Source of the DNA: Hyphomicrobiales bacterium
Lineage (GTDB): Bacteria; Pseudomonadota; Alphaproteobacteria; Rhizobiales; Kaistiaceae
DNA: 64,000 nucleotides
NCBI GenBank assembly: GCA_017305635.1
Contig: JAFKKF010000008.1
Span: 124,001 to 188,000 of the forward strand
Direction: 5' to 3'
The translations under genes were made by a program, and so were the position numbers. Below are positions 35,012 to 43,998 of this stretch, piece after piece; position 1 is the stretch's first letter; every line of letters begins with the position of its first letter. The notes under the pieces are model-generated. The model saw only the letters and a program-made list of their open reading frames with translations. It was not told the origin of the DNA and made no database searches.

Positions 35012-35961
35012 ACCAGCTCCGCCGCCTCGTCCTTGTCGAATGGTCGGGGCTTGCGGTCGCCATCGTCATCGGCGCCGCGATCCTGTCGATGCTGGCGCCG
35101 AACTTCCTTACCGAGTTCAACATCTACGTGATGCTGAGGAGCTTCTGCGTCGCGCTGCTCGTCGGCTTCGCCCAGATGGTGACGCTCGGCGTCGGGCAGA
35201 TGAACATCGCCGTCGGCGCGCTCGGCGGCCTGGTCGCGATCGCCTTCGGCGGAATGATGGAGGTCTACGGCCTGCCCATCCTCGCCGCCGTGCCCGTCGC
35301 GCTCCTCATCGGCGCCGCCGGCGGGCTGATCAACGGGCTGCTGACGGTGCGCACCGGCATCAACGGCTTCATCATTACGCTCGCCACCGCCTCCGCCTTC
35401 ACCGGCATCAACCTCGGCATCACCGAGTCGATCCCGTTCTACAAGATGCCGCCGGCGCTGGTCGCTTTCGGCGAGCAGCGGATCGGCGCCTTCCCCTACC
35501 TCCTCATCGCGCCGGTGATCGTCGCGGCGCTCCTCGGCCTCTTCTTCGCCCGCACCGTGCCCGGCCGGCAGCTCCTTGCCTATGGCGGCAACGCCCAGGC
35601 GGCGGAGCTATCCGGCATTCCGCGCGAGCGCACCATCGTCATGGCGCACGTGCTCTCCGGCCTGCTGGCGGCGGCCGCGGCGATCCTCGCCGTCGCCCAG
35701 CTCGGCTCGGCCCAGCCCTCCATCGGTTCCGACTGGCTGCTTCTTTCGTTCGCCGCGCCGATCATCGGCGGGGCGGCGCTGACCGGCGGCCACGTCTCCG
35801 TGCTCGGCACGCTCTTCGCCGTCATCCTCATCGCGCTCATCGAGAACGGCATGGTCCTCGCCAAGGTCGATCCCTACTGGGTGCAGTTCCTCCTCGGCGC
35901 TCTCATCCTCGCGGCCGTCTGGCTCAACCGCTGGCGGGCGGTCAGGACGGGGACGGCGTGA
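35008..35961 (+). CDS. CUT2 ABC transporter permease
   Basis: A 317-residue RbsC-family permease with L-G-V-G-Q-M-N-I-A-V-G in the signature region and G-R-Q-L-L-A-Y-G-G-N as coupling loop. Both permeases of this importer have Asn where most relatives have Asp in the signature, distinguishing them from the 12545-14520 pair. Its stop overlaps the ATPase start (TGATG). Confidence 0.92.
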   Translation: MNQLRRLVLVEWSGLAVAIVIGAAILSMLAPNFLTEFNIYVMLRSFCVALLVGFAQMVTLGVGQMNIAVGALGGLVAIAFGGMMEVYGLPILAAVPVALLIGAAGGLINGLLTVRTGINGFIITLATASAFTGINLGITESIPFYKMPPALVAFGEQRIGAFPYLLIAPVIVAALLGLFFARTVPGRQLLAYGGNAQAAELSGIPRERTIVMAHVLSGLLAAAAAILAVAQLGSAQPSIGSDWLLLSFAAPIIGGAALTGGHVSVLGTLFAVILIALIENGMVLAKVDPYWVQFLLGALILAAVWLNRWRAVRTGTA

Positions 35962-37472
35962 TGGACCTCGCCATCGAGAACGTCTCGAAGTCCTTTCCCG
36001 GCGTGCGCGCGCTGGACGGCGTGTCGCTGAACCTGAAGGGCGGCGAGATCCACGCCCTGATGGGCGAGAACGGCGCCGGCAAGTCGACGCTCATCAAGAT
36101 CATCACGGGAGTCCACCGCCCGGATTCGGGCCGCGTGCTCCTCGATGGAAAGCCGGTCGAGTTCCCGACCCCGCGCGCCGCGCTCGCCGCCGGCATCGGC
36201 GCGGTACACCAGGAGCGCAACCTCATCCCGCGCTTCTCGGTAGGCGAGAACATCATGCTGGAGCGCCTGCCGGTGAAAGGCGGCCTCGTCGACTATGAGG
36301 CCGTGCACCGCGAGGCGCGCCGCTTCCTCGACATGCTCGACCGCGGCATCGATACGCGCGTCGAGGTCCGCACCCTCTCGGTCGCGCAGATGCAGATCGT
36401 CGAGATCGCCAAGGCCCTGTCGCTCGAGGCGCGCGTCCTCCTCCTCGACGAGCCGACCGCCTCGATCACCGAGCACGAGACGGCCGCGCTCTTCACGCTT
36501 CTCCGCAAGCTGAAATCGGAAGGCGTCGCCATCGTCTTCGTCAGCCACAAGCTGGAAGAGGTCTTCGCCATCGCCGACCGCGTGACCGTGCTCCGCGACG
36601 GCAGGATAGCGGCCGCCAACGAGCCCATGTCGGAAATGACCCGGCAGCGCCTGGTGACGCTGATGGTCGGGCGCGAGGAGCGCGTCGCCCAGATCCGCGC
36701 GCGGCCGAGCGGGGCGTCCGAGGTGGTCCTCGAAGCGCGCGGCCTGGCTACTTCCTTCGGCCATCGCGATGTCAGCTTCGAGCTGCATCGCGGCGAGATC
36801 CTCGGCCTCTACGGTCTCGTCGGCGCGGGGCGCAGCGAGCTCGCCCGCACGCTGTTCGGCGGCGGCGAGATCACCGGCGGGGAGCTGCGCGTCAACGGCC
36901 GGCCCGTCCGCATCGCATCGATGCACGAGGCGCTCGGCCGCTATCGCATGGGCTACATCAGCGAGGACCGGAAGCAGGAGGGGCTCATCCTCATGCATTC
37001 GGTGCGCGAGAACATTGCGATCACCATCTGGCGGAAGCTCGCCGGCGCGCTTGGGCTCGTTGCGCCGCGGAGCGAGGCGCGCGCCGTGATGCCGTTCGTG
37101 AAGCGGCTGGAGGTGCGCACGCCGTCGATCAACCAGACGGTCGGCAACCTGTCCGGCGGCAATCAGCAGAAGGTATCGATCGCCAAGTGGCTCGCCGCCG
37201 AGGCGCAGATCCTGGTCATCGACGAGCCCACCGTCGGCATCGACATCAAGACCAAGACCTATATCCACGAGCTCATCGGCGAGATCGCCGCCGAGGGCGT
37301 CTCGGTCCTTCTCATCTCCAGCGACATGCCGGAGATGATCACGCTCGCCGACCGCATCCTCGTCATGCACGGCTTCCGCATCGTCGGCGAGGTCGAGAAC
37401 GACCACCGCTACGAGACGACCTCGAAGGCGATCATGAGCCGCATCCACCGGGTCGAGGAGACGGCCGCATGA
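35961..37472 (+). CDS. CUT2 ABC transporter ATPase with two nucleotide-binding domains
   Basis: A 503-residue RbsA-type ATPase. Domain 1: G-E-N-G-A-G-K-S-T, L-S-V-A-Q-M-Q, L-L-L-D-E-P-T-A. Domain 2: degenerate Walker A G-L-V-G-A-G-R-S-E, L-S-G-G-N-Q-Q-K and L-V-I-D-E-P-T-V-G-I-D. The lost Lys in the second Walker A is normal for this family. Its stop overlaps the mutarotase ATG. Confidence 0.94.
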   Translation: MDLAIENVSKSFPGVRALDGVSLNLKGGEIHALMGENGAGKSTLIKIITGVHRPDSGRVLLDGKPVEFPTPRAALAAGIGAVHQERNLIPRFSVGENIMLERLPVKGGLVDYEAVHREARRFLDMLDRGIDTRVEVRTLSVAQMQIVEIAKALSLEARVLLLDEPTASITEHETAALFTLLRKLKSEGVAIVFVSHKLEEVFAIADRVTVLRDGRIAAANEPMSEMTRQRLVTLMVGREERVAQIRARPSGASEVVLEARGLATSFGHRDVSFELHRGEILGLYGLVGAGRSELARTLFGGGEITGGELRVNGRPVRIASMHEALGRYRMGYISEDRKQEGLILMHSVRENIAITIWRKLAGALGLVAPRSEARAVMPFVKRLEVRTPSINQTVGNLSGGNQQKVSIAKWLAAEAQILVIDEPTVGIDIKTKTYIHELIGEIAAEGVSVLLISSDMPEMITLADRILVMHGFRIVGEVENDHRYETTSKAIMSRIHRVEETAA

Positions 37473-37792
37473 AACGCTACGGCATGGTGATCGGCATCCG
37501 TCCGGAGAAGCTCGCCGAGTACAAGCGGCTGCACGCGGCGGTCTGGCCGGAGGTGCTGAAGCTGCTCACCGAGGCGCATGTGAAGAACTATTCGATCTTC
37601 CAGAAGGACGAATTGCTCTTCGGCTATTTCGAATATCACGGCAGCGATCTCGCCGCCGATTTCGCCAGGATGAACGCCGCGCCCATCGTCAAGGAATGGT
37701 ATGCGGTCTGCGGGCCATGCCAGGTGCCGCTCGCCACCCGCGGGGAGGGCGAATGGTGGGCCGACATGGAAGAAGTCTTCCACATGGAGTGA
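37469..37792 (+). CDS. rhaM: L-rhamnose mutarotase
   Basis: A 107-residue ferredoxin-like-fold enzyme that interconverts alpha and beta anomers of L-rhamnose (or related sugars). R-L-H-A-A-V-W-P-E near residue 24, N-Y-S-I-F, Y-F-E-Y and the terminal W-W-A-D-M-E-E-V-F-H are family hallmarks. Coupled to the ATPase stop (ATGA) and 5 bases before the enolase-family gene, it supplies the best clue that this importer operon handles L-rhamnose or L-fucose-like sugars. Confidence 0.9.
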   Translation: MKRYGMVIGIRPEKLAEYKRLHAAVWPEVLKLLTEAHVKNYSIFQKDELLFGYFEYHGSDLAADFARMNAAPIVKEWYAVCGPCQVPLATRGEGEWWADMEEVFHME

Positions 37793-37797
37793 GGATG

Positions 37798-38904
37798 ATG
37801 CCGAAGATCGAGCGCGTCGAGGTCTTCATGGTCGACCTCGTGCCCAAGGTGAAGCGGACCGACGCGATCCAGTCCTTCACCAGCCAGGAGACGCCCTTCG
37901 TCCGCATCACCGCGGACGACGGTGCCGTCGGCGTCGGCTATACCTATACGATCGGCACCGGCGGCGCCTCTGTGGTCGAGCTGATCGCGCGCCACCTCGG
38001 TCCCCGGCTGATCGGGCGCGATCCGGAGCGCGTCGAGGAAATCTGGAAGGCACTCTTCTTCCATACCCACGCGACGGCGGTCGGCGCCATCACCTCGCTC
38101 GCCCTCTGCGCCATCGATACCGCGCTGTGGGACATGCGCTGCAAGCGCTCCGGCCGGCCGCTCCATGTGGAAGCCGGCGGCGCGCAGAGGTCGGTGCCGC
38201 TCTATACGACCGAAGGCGGCTGGCTGCATATCCCGACCGAAGCGCTGGTCGAGGATGCGCTCCAGGCCAAGGCGAGGAAGTTCGGCGGCTGCAAGGTCAA
38301 GGTCGGCCGCCCGCCGAAGGAGGATGCCGCGCGGCTGGCGGCGGTGCGCGAGGCGGTCGGCGACGATTTCGAGATCATGGTCGACGGCAACCAGGGCGCC
38401 TCGGTCGACGAGGCGATCCGGCGTGCGCGGCTCTACGAGCCCTTCGATCTCGGCTGGTACGAGGAGCCGCTGCCGGCCGAGGATCTCGGCGGCCACATCC
38501 GCCTCTCGGCCTCGACCACGCTTCCCATCGCCGTCGGCGAATCCATCTACAGCCTGCAGCACTTCCGCGAATACCTGCAGCGTGATGCCTGCAGCATCAT
38601 CCAGACCGACGTCGCCCGCATCGGCGGCATCACGCCCTGGCTGAAGACGGCGCATCTCGCCGAATCCTTCAACATCGCCATTTGCCCGCATTTCCTGATG
38701 GAGCTGCATGTCAGCCTCTCGGCCGCGGTTCCCAATGGACGCTGGATCGAATACATCCCCCAGCTCGATGACCTCACGACTTCCCGCATGCAGATCCGGG
38801 ACGGCCACGCCGTGCCCTCGGACAGACCGGGCCTCGGCATCGAATGGGACTTCGAGGCCATCGACCGGCGGCGGGTGGAAGGATTGACACGCCTTATCCA
38901 ATGA
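37798..38904 (+). CDS. Enolase-superfamily (mandelate racemase/muconate-lactonizing) sugar-acid dehydratase
   Basis: A 368-residue enzyme (ATG at 37795 is an equal alternative). The Lys-x-Lys general base is in G-C-K-V-K-V-G; Mg ligands are the Asp of M-V-D-G-N, the Glu of W-Y-E-E-P-L and the Glu of V-G-E-S; the His base is in I-C-P-H-F. This matches the mandelate racemase subgroup, many members of which dehydrate acid sugars such as rhamnonate, fuconate or galactarate. Next to a rhamnose mutarotase, a 6-deoxyaldonate dehydratase is likely; the exact substrate is unresolved. Confidence 0.87.
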   Translation: MPKIERVEVFMVDLVPKVKRTDAIQSFTSQETPFVRITADDGAVGVGYTYTIGTGGASVVELIARHLGPRLIGRDPERVEEIWKALFFHTHATAVGAITSLALCAIDTALWDMRCKRSGRPLHVEAGGAQRSVPLYTTEGGWLHIPTEALVEDALQAKARKFGGCKVKVGRPPKEDAARLAAVREAVGDDFEIMVDGNQGASVDEAIRRARLYEPFDLGWYEEPLPAEDLGGHIRLSASTTLPIAVGESIYSLQHFREYLQRDACSIIQTDVARIGGITPWLKTAHLAESFNIAICPHFLMELHVSLSAAVPNGRWIEYIPQLDDLTTSRMQIRDGHAVPSDRPGLGIEWDFEAIDRRRVEGLTRLIQ

Positions 38905-39902
38905 GTGCCGAACCCGCCCGCAGCGGTGCCTCTCCTCTCTACGAGCTGATCTATTCGACGCTCCGCGAGCAGCTGGTCGAGGGCAGCCTCATGCCCGGCC
39001 TCGTGCTTGGCGAGGCGACGGTGGCGCGCGCCTTCCAGGCGAGCCGGGTGCCCGCTGCCGCGGCGCTCCGACGCCTGCACCGGGAGGGCCTGATCCGCGA
39101 TTTCGAGGGGCGCGGATTCATCGCGACGGGCGACCGTGCCAGCGAGCCGCGGCGGGTCGAGCTGGTCGAGGCGGGGCTCCGCCTGCCGGCCATGGTGGCA
39201 GGCAAGCTGCAGCGCCGGAACCAGCGCGACCGCATCTACCCGGCGGTCGAGCACGTGATCGCCGCGGTGCTGCCCTATGGCCGCTTCCAGATCAACGAGA
39301 GCGCCATCGCCGAATATCATGGCGTCAGCCGCACCGTGGCGCATGAAGTGCTGACCCGGCTGGAGCGGACCGGCCTCGCCATACAGGACAAGAACCAGCG
39401 CTGGTATGCCGGTCCGCTGACCCCGCCGCTGCTCCATGATCATTTCGAGATGCGCTGCCTGCTGGAGCCCGTGGCCCTTGTCCAGGTCGCCGCGTCGATC
39501 GACCGCGCCGAACTCGAGACCAAGCTGGAGCGCGCTCGGGCGACGCGCGACGGGCGGCGGACGCTCGAGAAGATCGAGCGCCTGGAACGCGACCTGCACG
39601 GCGAGATCGTCCTGCGGTGCCGCAACGAGCAGCTGCGCGAATCGATCCGCCGCAGCCAGCTCGTGCTCATCGCCATCCACCATGCTTTCGATTTGTATCG
39701 CGACGCCGCGTCCATCGGCTTGATGATCGACGAGCACATCGCGATCCTGGACCAGCTCCTGCGGGGCAAGGCTGCCGCCGCCGCTCGTGCACTGGAATCG
39801 CACCTGCGGCGCTCGCTCGTCCAGAACACGCGGCTCCTCGAGAACCTCGGTCCGCTATCCGATTCACGCCTCTTCCCCTACCTGACGCCGATCGACGGTT
39901 AG
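38901..39902 (+). CDS. GntR-family regulator with two winged-helix domains and a C-terminal FCD domain
   Basis: A 333-residue protein. Residues about 12-75 form a GntR winged helix (L-R-E-Q-L-V-E-G-S-L-M-P-G...E-A-T-V-A-R-A-F), but its recognition helix is altered (S-R-V-P-A-A-A-A-L-R-R-L). A second winged helix (about 110-170) reads L-P-Y-G-R-F-Q-I-N-E-S-A-I-A-E-Y-H-G-V-S-R-T-V. The FCD domain follows with H-D-H-F-E-M-R and D-E-H-I-A-I-L. The ATG overlaps the dehydratase stop. Canonical family members have one DNA-binding domain. Confidence 0.85.
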   Translation: MSAEPARSGASPLYELIYSTLREQLVEGSLMPGLVLGEATVARAFQASRVPAAAALRRLHREGLIRDFEGRGFIATGDRASEPRRVELVEAGLRLPAMVAGKLQRRNQRDRIYPAVEHVIAAVLPYGRFQINESAIAEYHGVSRTVAHEVLTRLERTGLAIQDKNQRWYAGPLTPPLLHDHFEMRCLLEPVALVQVAASIDRAELETKLERARATRDGRRTLEKIERLERDLHGEIVLRCRNEQLRESIRRSQLVLIAIHHAFDLYRDAASIGLMIDEHIAILDQLLRGKAAAAARALESHLRRSLVQNTRLLENLGPLSDSRLFPYLTPIDG

Positions 39903-39949
39903 TCCGCCCGGCGCTGAATTGACGCGGGCGCCGATTCGACCGGAGTGAA

Positions 39950-39968
39950 GATTCATGATAAGTGCATC
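39950..39968. promoter_or_regulatory. Candidate NsrR-type operator
   Basis: GATTCATGATAAGTGCATC has inverted arms GATTCA/TGCATC with one mismatch and a 7-base spacer, resembling the NsrR half-site GATGCA. It ends 20 bases before the NsrR-like gene, in the right place for autoregulation. Confidence 0.45.
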
Positions 39969-39988
39969 ATTTCCGACCCGGACATCCC

Positions 39989-40471
39989 ATGCGGCTGACG
40001 ACGTTCTCGGACTATGCCCTGCGCGCGCTGATGTATGCCGCCGCGGCGGGAGATCGTCTCATCACCATCGAGGAGACGGCCAGGGCCTACGACATCTCGC
40101 GGGCGCACCTGATGAAGGTGGTGAACATCCTGACGCGAACCGGCTACATCAAGGGGGTTCGCGGCCGCTCCGGCGGGTTCACGCTGGCCAAACGGCCGCA
40201 GGACATCAATCTCGGCGCGGTGGTGCGGGCGACCGAGCCGGACTTCGCCCTGGTCGAATGCTTCGCCACCGGCAACCAGTGCATCATCACCAAGCGGTGC
40301 CGTCTCCCGAATGTCCTGAACGAGGCGCTGAGCGCCTTCATCAATACCCTCGACCGCTACACGCTCGCCGACCTTGCGCTCCGCCCGCGCGACTTCACGG
40401 CGGCAGGGGAGTCGATCACCGAGCGGCGCGGTCCCGACCTTGCTTTCGCCGGGCACGACAGGCGCCGATAG
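39989..40471 (+). CDS. nsrR: Rrf2-family NO-responsive regulator, NsrR-like
   Basis: A 160-residue Rrf2 winged-helix protein. The start M-R-L-T-T-F-S-D-Y-A-L-R is characteristic of NsrR. Cys91, Cys98 and Cys104 (C-F-A-T-G-N-Q-C-I-I-T-K-R-C) match the three Fe-S ligands that sense nitric oxide. The C-terminal tail after about residue 135 is longer than in many homologues. It neighbours the cbb3 oxidase operon and, beyond it, a truncated haemoglobin, both plausible targets in NO stress. It is convergent with ccoS. Confidence 0.85.
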   Translation: MRLTTFSDYALRALMYAAAAGDRLITIEETARAYDISRAHLMKVVNILTRTGYIKGVRGRSGGFTLAKRPQDINLGAVVRATEPDFALVECFATGNQCIITKRCRLPNVLNEALSAFINTLDRYTLADLALRPRDFTAAGESITERRGPDLAFAGHDRRR

Positions 40472-40511
40472 GCGGGGACGAGCGGCGGCAGGCTGCTTCG
40501 GACGCCCCCGG

Positions 40512-40667
40512 TCAGGGACCGGCCGGCCCGTCCTCGTCGAAGAGGACGCGCTCGGCGGCGCCATCCAGGTCCTCGTACTGACCGTTCTTCAGGCACCACA
40601 GGAAAGCCGCCAGTCCGACGATACCGAGGACGATGGAAAGCGGGATCAGGTAGGCGAGCACGCTCAT
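40512..40667 (-). CDS. ccoS: cbb3 oxidase assembly protein CcoS
   Basis: A 51-residue single-helix membrane protein: M-S-V-L-A-Y-L-I-P-L-S-I-V-L-G then W-C-L-K-N-G-Q-Y-E-D-L-D-G. CcoS is needed to insert cofactors, especially copper and haem, into cbb3 oxidase. Its ATG overlaps the ccoI stop (ATGA), as is usual for the pair. Confidence 0.92.
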   Translation of the reverse strand: MSVLAYLIPLSIVLGIVGLAAFLWCLKNGQYEDLDGAAERVLFDEDGPAGP

Positions 40668-42952
40668 CGCGCCAACCCTTCCCCTGCCTCGGCGCGCCAT
40701 GCCGCCGCGCGGAGGGGCCGCTTCCGCCGCGGCCGCCAGTCGAGGCGCAGCGCATTGGCCACGACGATCAGCGATGAACCCGACATGGCGAGCGCGGCGA
40801 CCAGCGGCGTCACCAACCCGGCGATCGCGAAGGGCAGCGCAACGCCGTTGTAGAGGACGGCAATGGCGAGGTTCTGCCGGATGAGCTGCCCGGCGCGGCG
40901 CGCCGTGGCCAGCGCCAGGGGGCCGGCGTCGAGGCTCTCCCTCAGGAAGACGAAGTCGGCGGCGTTGCGGCCGACATCGACCGCGCTGGACGGTGCCATG
41001 GAAACGTGGGCCGCGGCGAAGGCGGGAGTATCGTTGAGGCCGTCGCCGATCATCAGCGCCTTGTGCCCGGCGGCAGCGAGGCTATTGAGGCGTGCAAGCT
41101 TGCCCTCTGGCCGCATGGCGGCCCGGAAGCGCACGACTCCGAGCGTGCCGGCAAGGCCGGCGACCGCCGGCTCATGGTCGCCCGACAGGATCTCGACGTC
41201 GAGGCCCTCGCCACGGAAGGCGGCGATCGCGTCGCGCGCTCCCGCGCGCAGCGCTTCGTCGAAGACGAAGGCGGCGACAAGCCGGCCGTTCACGGCGAGG
41301 ACCGTTCCGGCTTCGGCCGGACCGGCGGGATCGCGCGGTTGCCGAGCGAGCGCCCAGGCGGCGCGGCCGAGCCGGACGACGTCGGCGTTGCGGCGGGCCT
41401 CGAGCCCGTCGCCGGGATATTCGCGGACATCCGCCACCGCCGGGTCGAGGCGCCCGTCGCGGGCAGCATGGGCGGCGGCGAGCGCGCGGGCATGCGGATG
41501 GCGCGAATAGGCGGCAAGGGTGGCGGCAAGCGCGAGGGCCTTCGCGTCGGCATGGTCGCGGTCGCGCAGCCGCGGGACGCCGAGGGTGAGCGTGCCGGTC
41601 TTGTCGAAGACCACCACGTCCACCCCGGCAAGGCGTTCGAGCGCGGCGCCGTCCTTGACCATGACGCCACGGTCGAACAGTCGGCGGGTGGCGATCACCT
41701 GGACGATGGGCACGGCGAGGCCAAGGGCGCAGGGGCATGTGATGATCAGCACCGCCACGGCAATGGTGATCGCGAGATGGAGGTCGCCGGTCACGGAGAA
41801 CCAGGCGACGAGGGCGAGGATCGCGGTGGCGTGGACGAAGGGCGCGTAGAGCGCGGCGGCGCGGTCGGCGATGCGTCGATAGGCGGAGCGGCCGCCTTCC
41901 GCGGCGGCCATCAGGCGGACGATCTCGGCGAGGAAGGAATCCCCCGCGGCGACGCTCGCCTCGACCCGCAGCGGCGCGCTGAGGTTGAGCGTGCCGGCCT
42001 CGACCACGGCGCCGGCGGAGACCGGCACGGGCAGGTTCTCGCCGGTGACCAGCGAACGGTCGAGCTGGGAGACGCCGGAGAGAACGCGACCATCGACGGG
42101 AAGCCGGTCGCCGGCGGCGACGATGACCGTCATGCCGGGAACGATCTCGCCGACCGGGAGGTAGGCGGTGGTCCCGTCCTCGCGCTCGACCACCACGCCG
42201 CGCGGAGACAGGCGGGCCAGCCCTTCGACCGCGGCATGGGCCCGCGCACGCATGGCGTGGTCGAGCGTGCGGCCGACGAGAAGGAACAGGAGGAGCATCA
42301 CGGCGGCATCGAAATAGGCGTGCGGCCCGCCCTCGATCGTGTCGTAGACGCTGAGGGCGAAGGCCAGCGCGACGCCTATGGAGATCGGCACGTCCATGTT
42401 GGTCCGCCCGCGCCTGAGCGCCTGCCATGCGGAGCGATAGAAGACGCGTCCGGAATAGGCGAGCGCGGGGAGCGCTATCAGCGCCGAAAGCGCGTGGAAG
42501 ACGTCGCGCATGGCCGCATCGGTGCCGGACCACACGGAGACGGAAAGGAGCATGATGTTGCCGGAGGCGAAGCCGGCGACCGAAAGCGCGCGCACGAGCT
42601 CGGACTGGACCGGGTCGGGCCCGTCCCGTGCGCTGTCGGCGAGATGCGGCGGATAGCCGGCGGCGGCGAGCGTCTCGACGATGGCAGGCGGCAGGCTGCC
42701 GTCGCGCCAGCGGACCGTCACGTTCCGCCCGGTCAGGTTGGCGCGTGCATGGAGGACGCCATCGACGCCCGCCAGCGCGCTCTCGACCGTGCGCAGGCAC
42801 GCCCCGCAATGGATGGCGGGAACAGAGAGCCGCGCCTCGCGCTGGCCGTCGGCGACGGGGCGGCTGGCGAGCACGAGGTCCTCCGGCGACGGAAGCGTTC
42901 GCGTCGCTTCCGGATCGGCGAAGGCTTCAGCTCCGGGGGCGCAGCAGCTCAT
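40664..42952 (-). CDS. ccoI: Copper-exporting P1B-ATPase CcoI (FixI) for cbb3 assembly
   Basis: A 762-residue P-type ATPase that delivers copper for the CcoN active site. The N-terminal HMA domain has C-x-x-C at 49/52 (H-C-G-A-C), preceded by an extra M-S-C-C at the start. The transmembrane metal site is Cys406-Pro-Cys408, the phosphorylated Asp is Asp450 in D-K-T-G-T-L-T, and G-D-G-L-N-D is near residue 660. Eight helices are expected. It is followed by ccoS and preceded by a DUF2189 gene rather than ccoG/ccoH. Confidence 0.94.
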   Translation of the reverse strand: MSCCAPGAEAFADPEATRTLPSPEDLVLASRPVADGQREARLSVPAIHCGACLRTVESALAGVDGVLHARANLTGRNVTVRWRDGSLPPAIVETLAAAGYPPHLADSARDGPDPVQSELVRALSVAGFASGNIMLLSVSVWSGTDAAMRDVFHALSALIALPALAYSGRVFYRSAWQALRRGRTNMDVPISIGVALAFALSVYDTIEGGPHAYFDAAVMLLLFLLVGRTLDHAMRARAHAAVEGLARLSPRGVVVEREDGTTAYLPVGEIVPGMTVIVAAGDRLPVDGRVLSGVSQLDRSLVTGENLPVPVSAGAVVEAGTLNLSAPLRVEASVAAGDSFLAEIVRLMAAAEGGRSAYRRIADRAAALYAPFVHATAILALVAWFSVTGDLHLAITIAVAVLIITCPCALGLAVPIVQVIATRRLFDRGVMVKDGAALERLAGVDVVVFDKTGTLTLGVPRLRDRDHADAKALALAATLAAYSRHPHARALAAAHAARDGRLDPAVADVREYPGDGLEARRNADVVRLGRAAWALARQPRDPAGPAEAGTVLAVNGRLVAAFVFDEALRAGARDAIAAFRGEGLDVEILSGDHEPAVAGLAGTLGVVRFRAAMRPEGKLARLNSLAAAGHKALMIGDGLNDTPAFAAAHVSMAPSSAVDVGRNAADFVFLRESLDAGPLALATARRAGQLIRQNLAIAVLYNGVALPFAIAGLVTPLVAALAMSGSSLIVVANALRLDWRPRRKRPLRAAAWRAEAGEGLAR

Positions 42953-42976
42953 GGCCCGATACCGGATCCTCCCCCA

Positions 42977-43798
42977 TCAGCGGTCCACGGAGCCGGTTTC
43001 GCCGCGCATGGTGGAGAAGGCATGCCAGGTGGCGTGGCCGAGCACCGGGAAGACGACGATGAGGCCGACCAGCGCGGTCGCGACGCATGCGGCGAAGAGC
43101 ACGATCACGATCGCTGCCCAGGTCAGCATGACCGGCAGGTTGTTCCAGACCAGCGCCATGCTCTGGCCCATGGCGGTCAGGGCGTCGACCCTCTCGTCGA
43201 GCAGGCGCGGTATGGCGAAGACGCTGATCGCGAAGGAGAAGGCCGCGAACAGGCCGCCGACCAGCCCGCCGACGATGAGGAGGGCCCAGCCGGTCGGCGT
43301 TCCGATCAGTACCGGAATGATGCCGTCGAGGCCGGGAAATGGGTGGAGCCCGAAGAACAGCGCATAGAGCAGGAAGGCGGCACGGTTCCACAGCGCCATC
43401 AGGAGGCAGAGAAGAAGGCCGACGAAGACGATCTGGCCGCCGGAGCGGATCCTGACGAACAGCATGTCGGTGAGCGTTACCGGCTTGCCGGCCGCCAGCC
43501 GCCGGCTCTTCTCGTAAAGGCCCGTGGCGGCGAGCGGGGCGACCACGAGGAAGCCGGAGAGGGCGGGAAAGAGAATGTAGTCGTAGCCGAAGTTGAAGAG
43601 GGAGACGAGCACGAGCAGTGAGACGAGAAAGACCGCGAAGCCATAGAGGAGGCTGGGCAGCGGCCGGCGCGTGAAATCCCGCCAGCCGGCCTTCAGCCAG
43701 CCGAAGGCGGCGCTCGCCGGCACGCCGCGATGCCAGTTGGTCCGGAGCGCGGGGAGGGCGGGGAGCACGGGAGGAATGATGTCTTTGGCGACGGCCAC
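42977..43798 (-). CDS. DUF2189-family integral membrane protein of the cbb3 operon
   Basis: A 273-residue protein with about six hydrophobic segments; W-L-K-A-G-W-R-D-F near residue 34 and the terminal G-H-A-T-W-H-A-F match DUF2189, whose function is unknown. Members are often found near terminal oxidase genes in Alphaproteobacteria. Here it occupies the place between ccoP and ccoI where ccoG and ccoH normally lie. A role in oxidase assembly is inferred from position only. Confidence 0.8.
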   Translation of the reverse strand: MAVAKDIIPPVLPALPALRTNWHRGVPASAAFGWLKAGWRDFTRRPLPSLLYGFAVFLVSLLVLVSLFNFGYDYILFPALSGFLVVAPLAATGLYEKSRRLAAGKPVTLTDMLFVRIRSGGQIVFVGLLLCLLMALWNRAAFLLYALFFGLHPFPGLDGIIPVLIGTPTGWALLIVGGLVGGLFAAFSFAISVFAIPRLLDERVDALTAMGQSMALVWNNLPVMLTWAAIVIVLFAACVATALVGLIVVFPVLGHATWHAFSTMRGETGSVDR

Positions 43799-43815
43799 GG
43801 ATCAGCCCCTCGACT

Positions 43816-43998
43816 TCAGCACGATGACTGGGCGGCGCGGAACTGCCCCGCCGCGCCGGGATCCTTCAGATGCGGAACGCAGTCCGGCTCGGAACTGACC
43901 GACGTCCAGACGAGATGCGCATTGGCCGCGGCGAATCCGATGACGCCGGCAAAGACCGCAAGCCCGATGACCAGGCGCATTGTCGCGCTCCGGGTCAT
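43816..43998 (-). CDS. Small single-helix protein of the cbb3 operon
   Basis: A 60-residue protein with one hydrophobic helix (L-V-I-G-L-A-V-F-A-G-V-I-G-F-A) and a C-terminal soluble tail with two Cys (P-D-C-V-P-H and the final S-S-C). Its ATG at 43998 overlaps the ccoP stop (ATGA), which strongly argues it is real; Met at 43980 is an alternative start. It is not CcoH by length or sequence. The helix could be an uncleaved signal anchor with the Cys pair in the periplasm. Function unknown. Confidence 0.75.
   Translation of the reverse strand: MTRSATMRLVIGLAVFAGVIGFAAANAHLVWTSVSSEPDCVPHLKDPGAAGQFRAAQSSC

Noticed and set aside
41006-43621. An 871-codon open frame antisense to ccoI and the DUF2189 gene
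   Set aside because: Same codon-bias artefact; no start signal or homology, and it crosses the boundary between two real genes.
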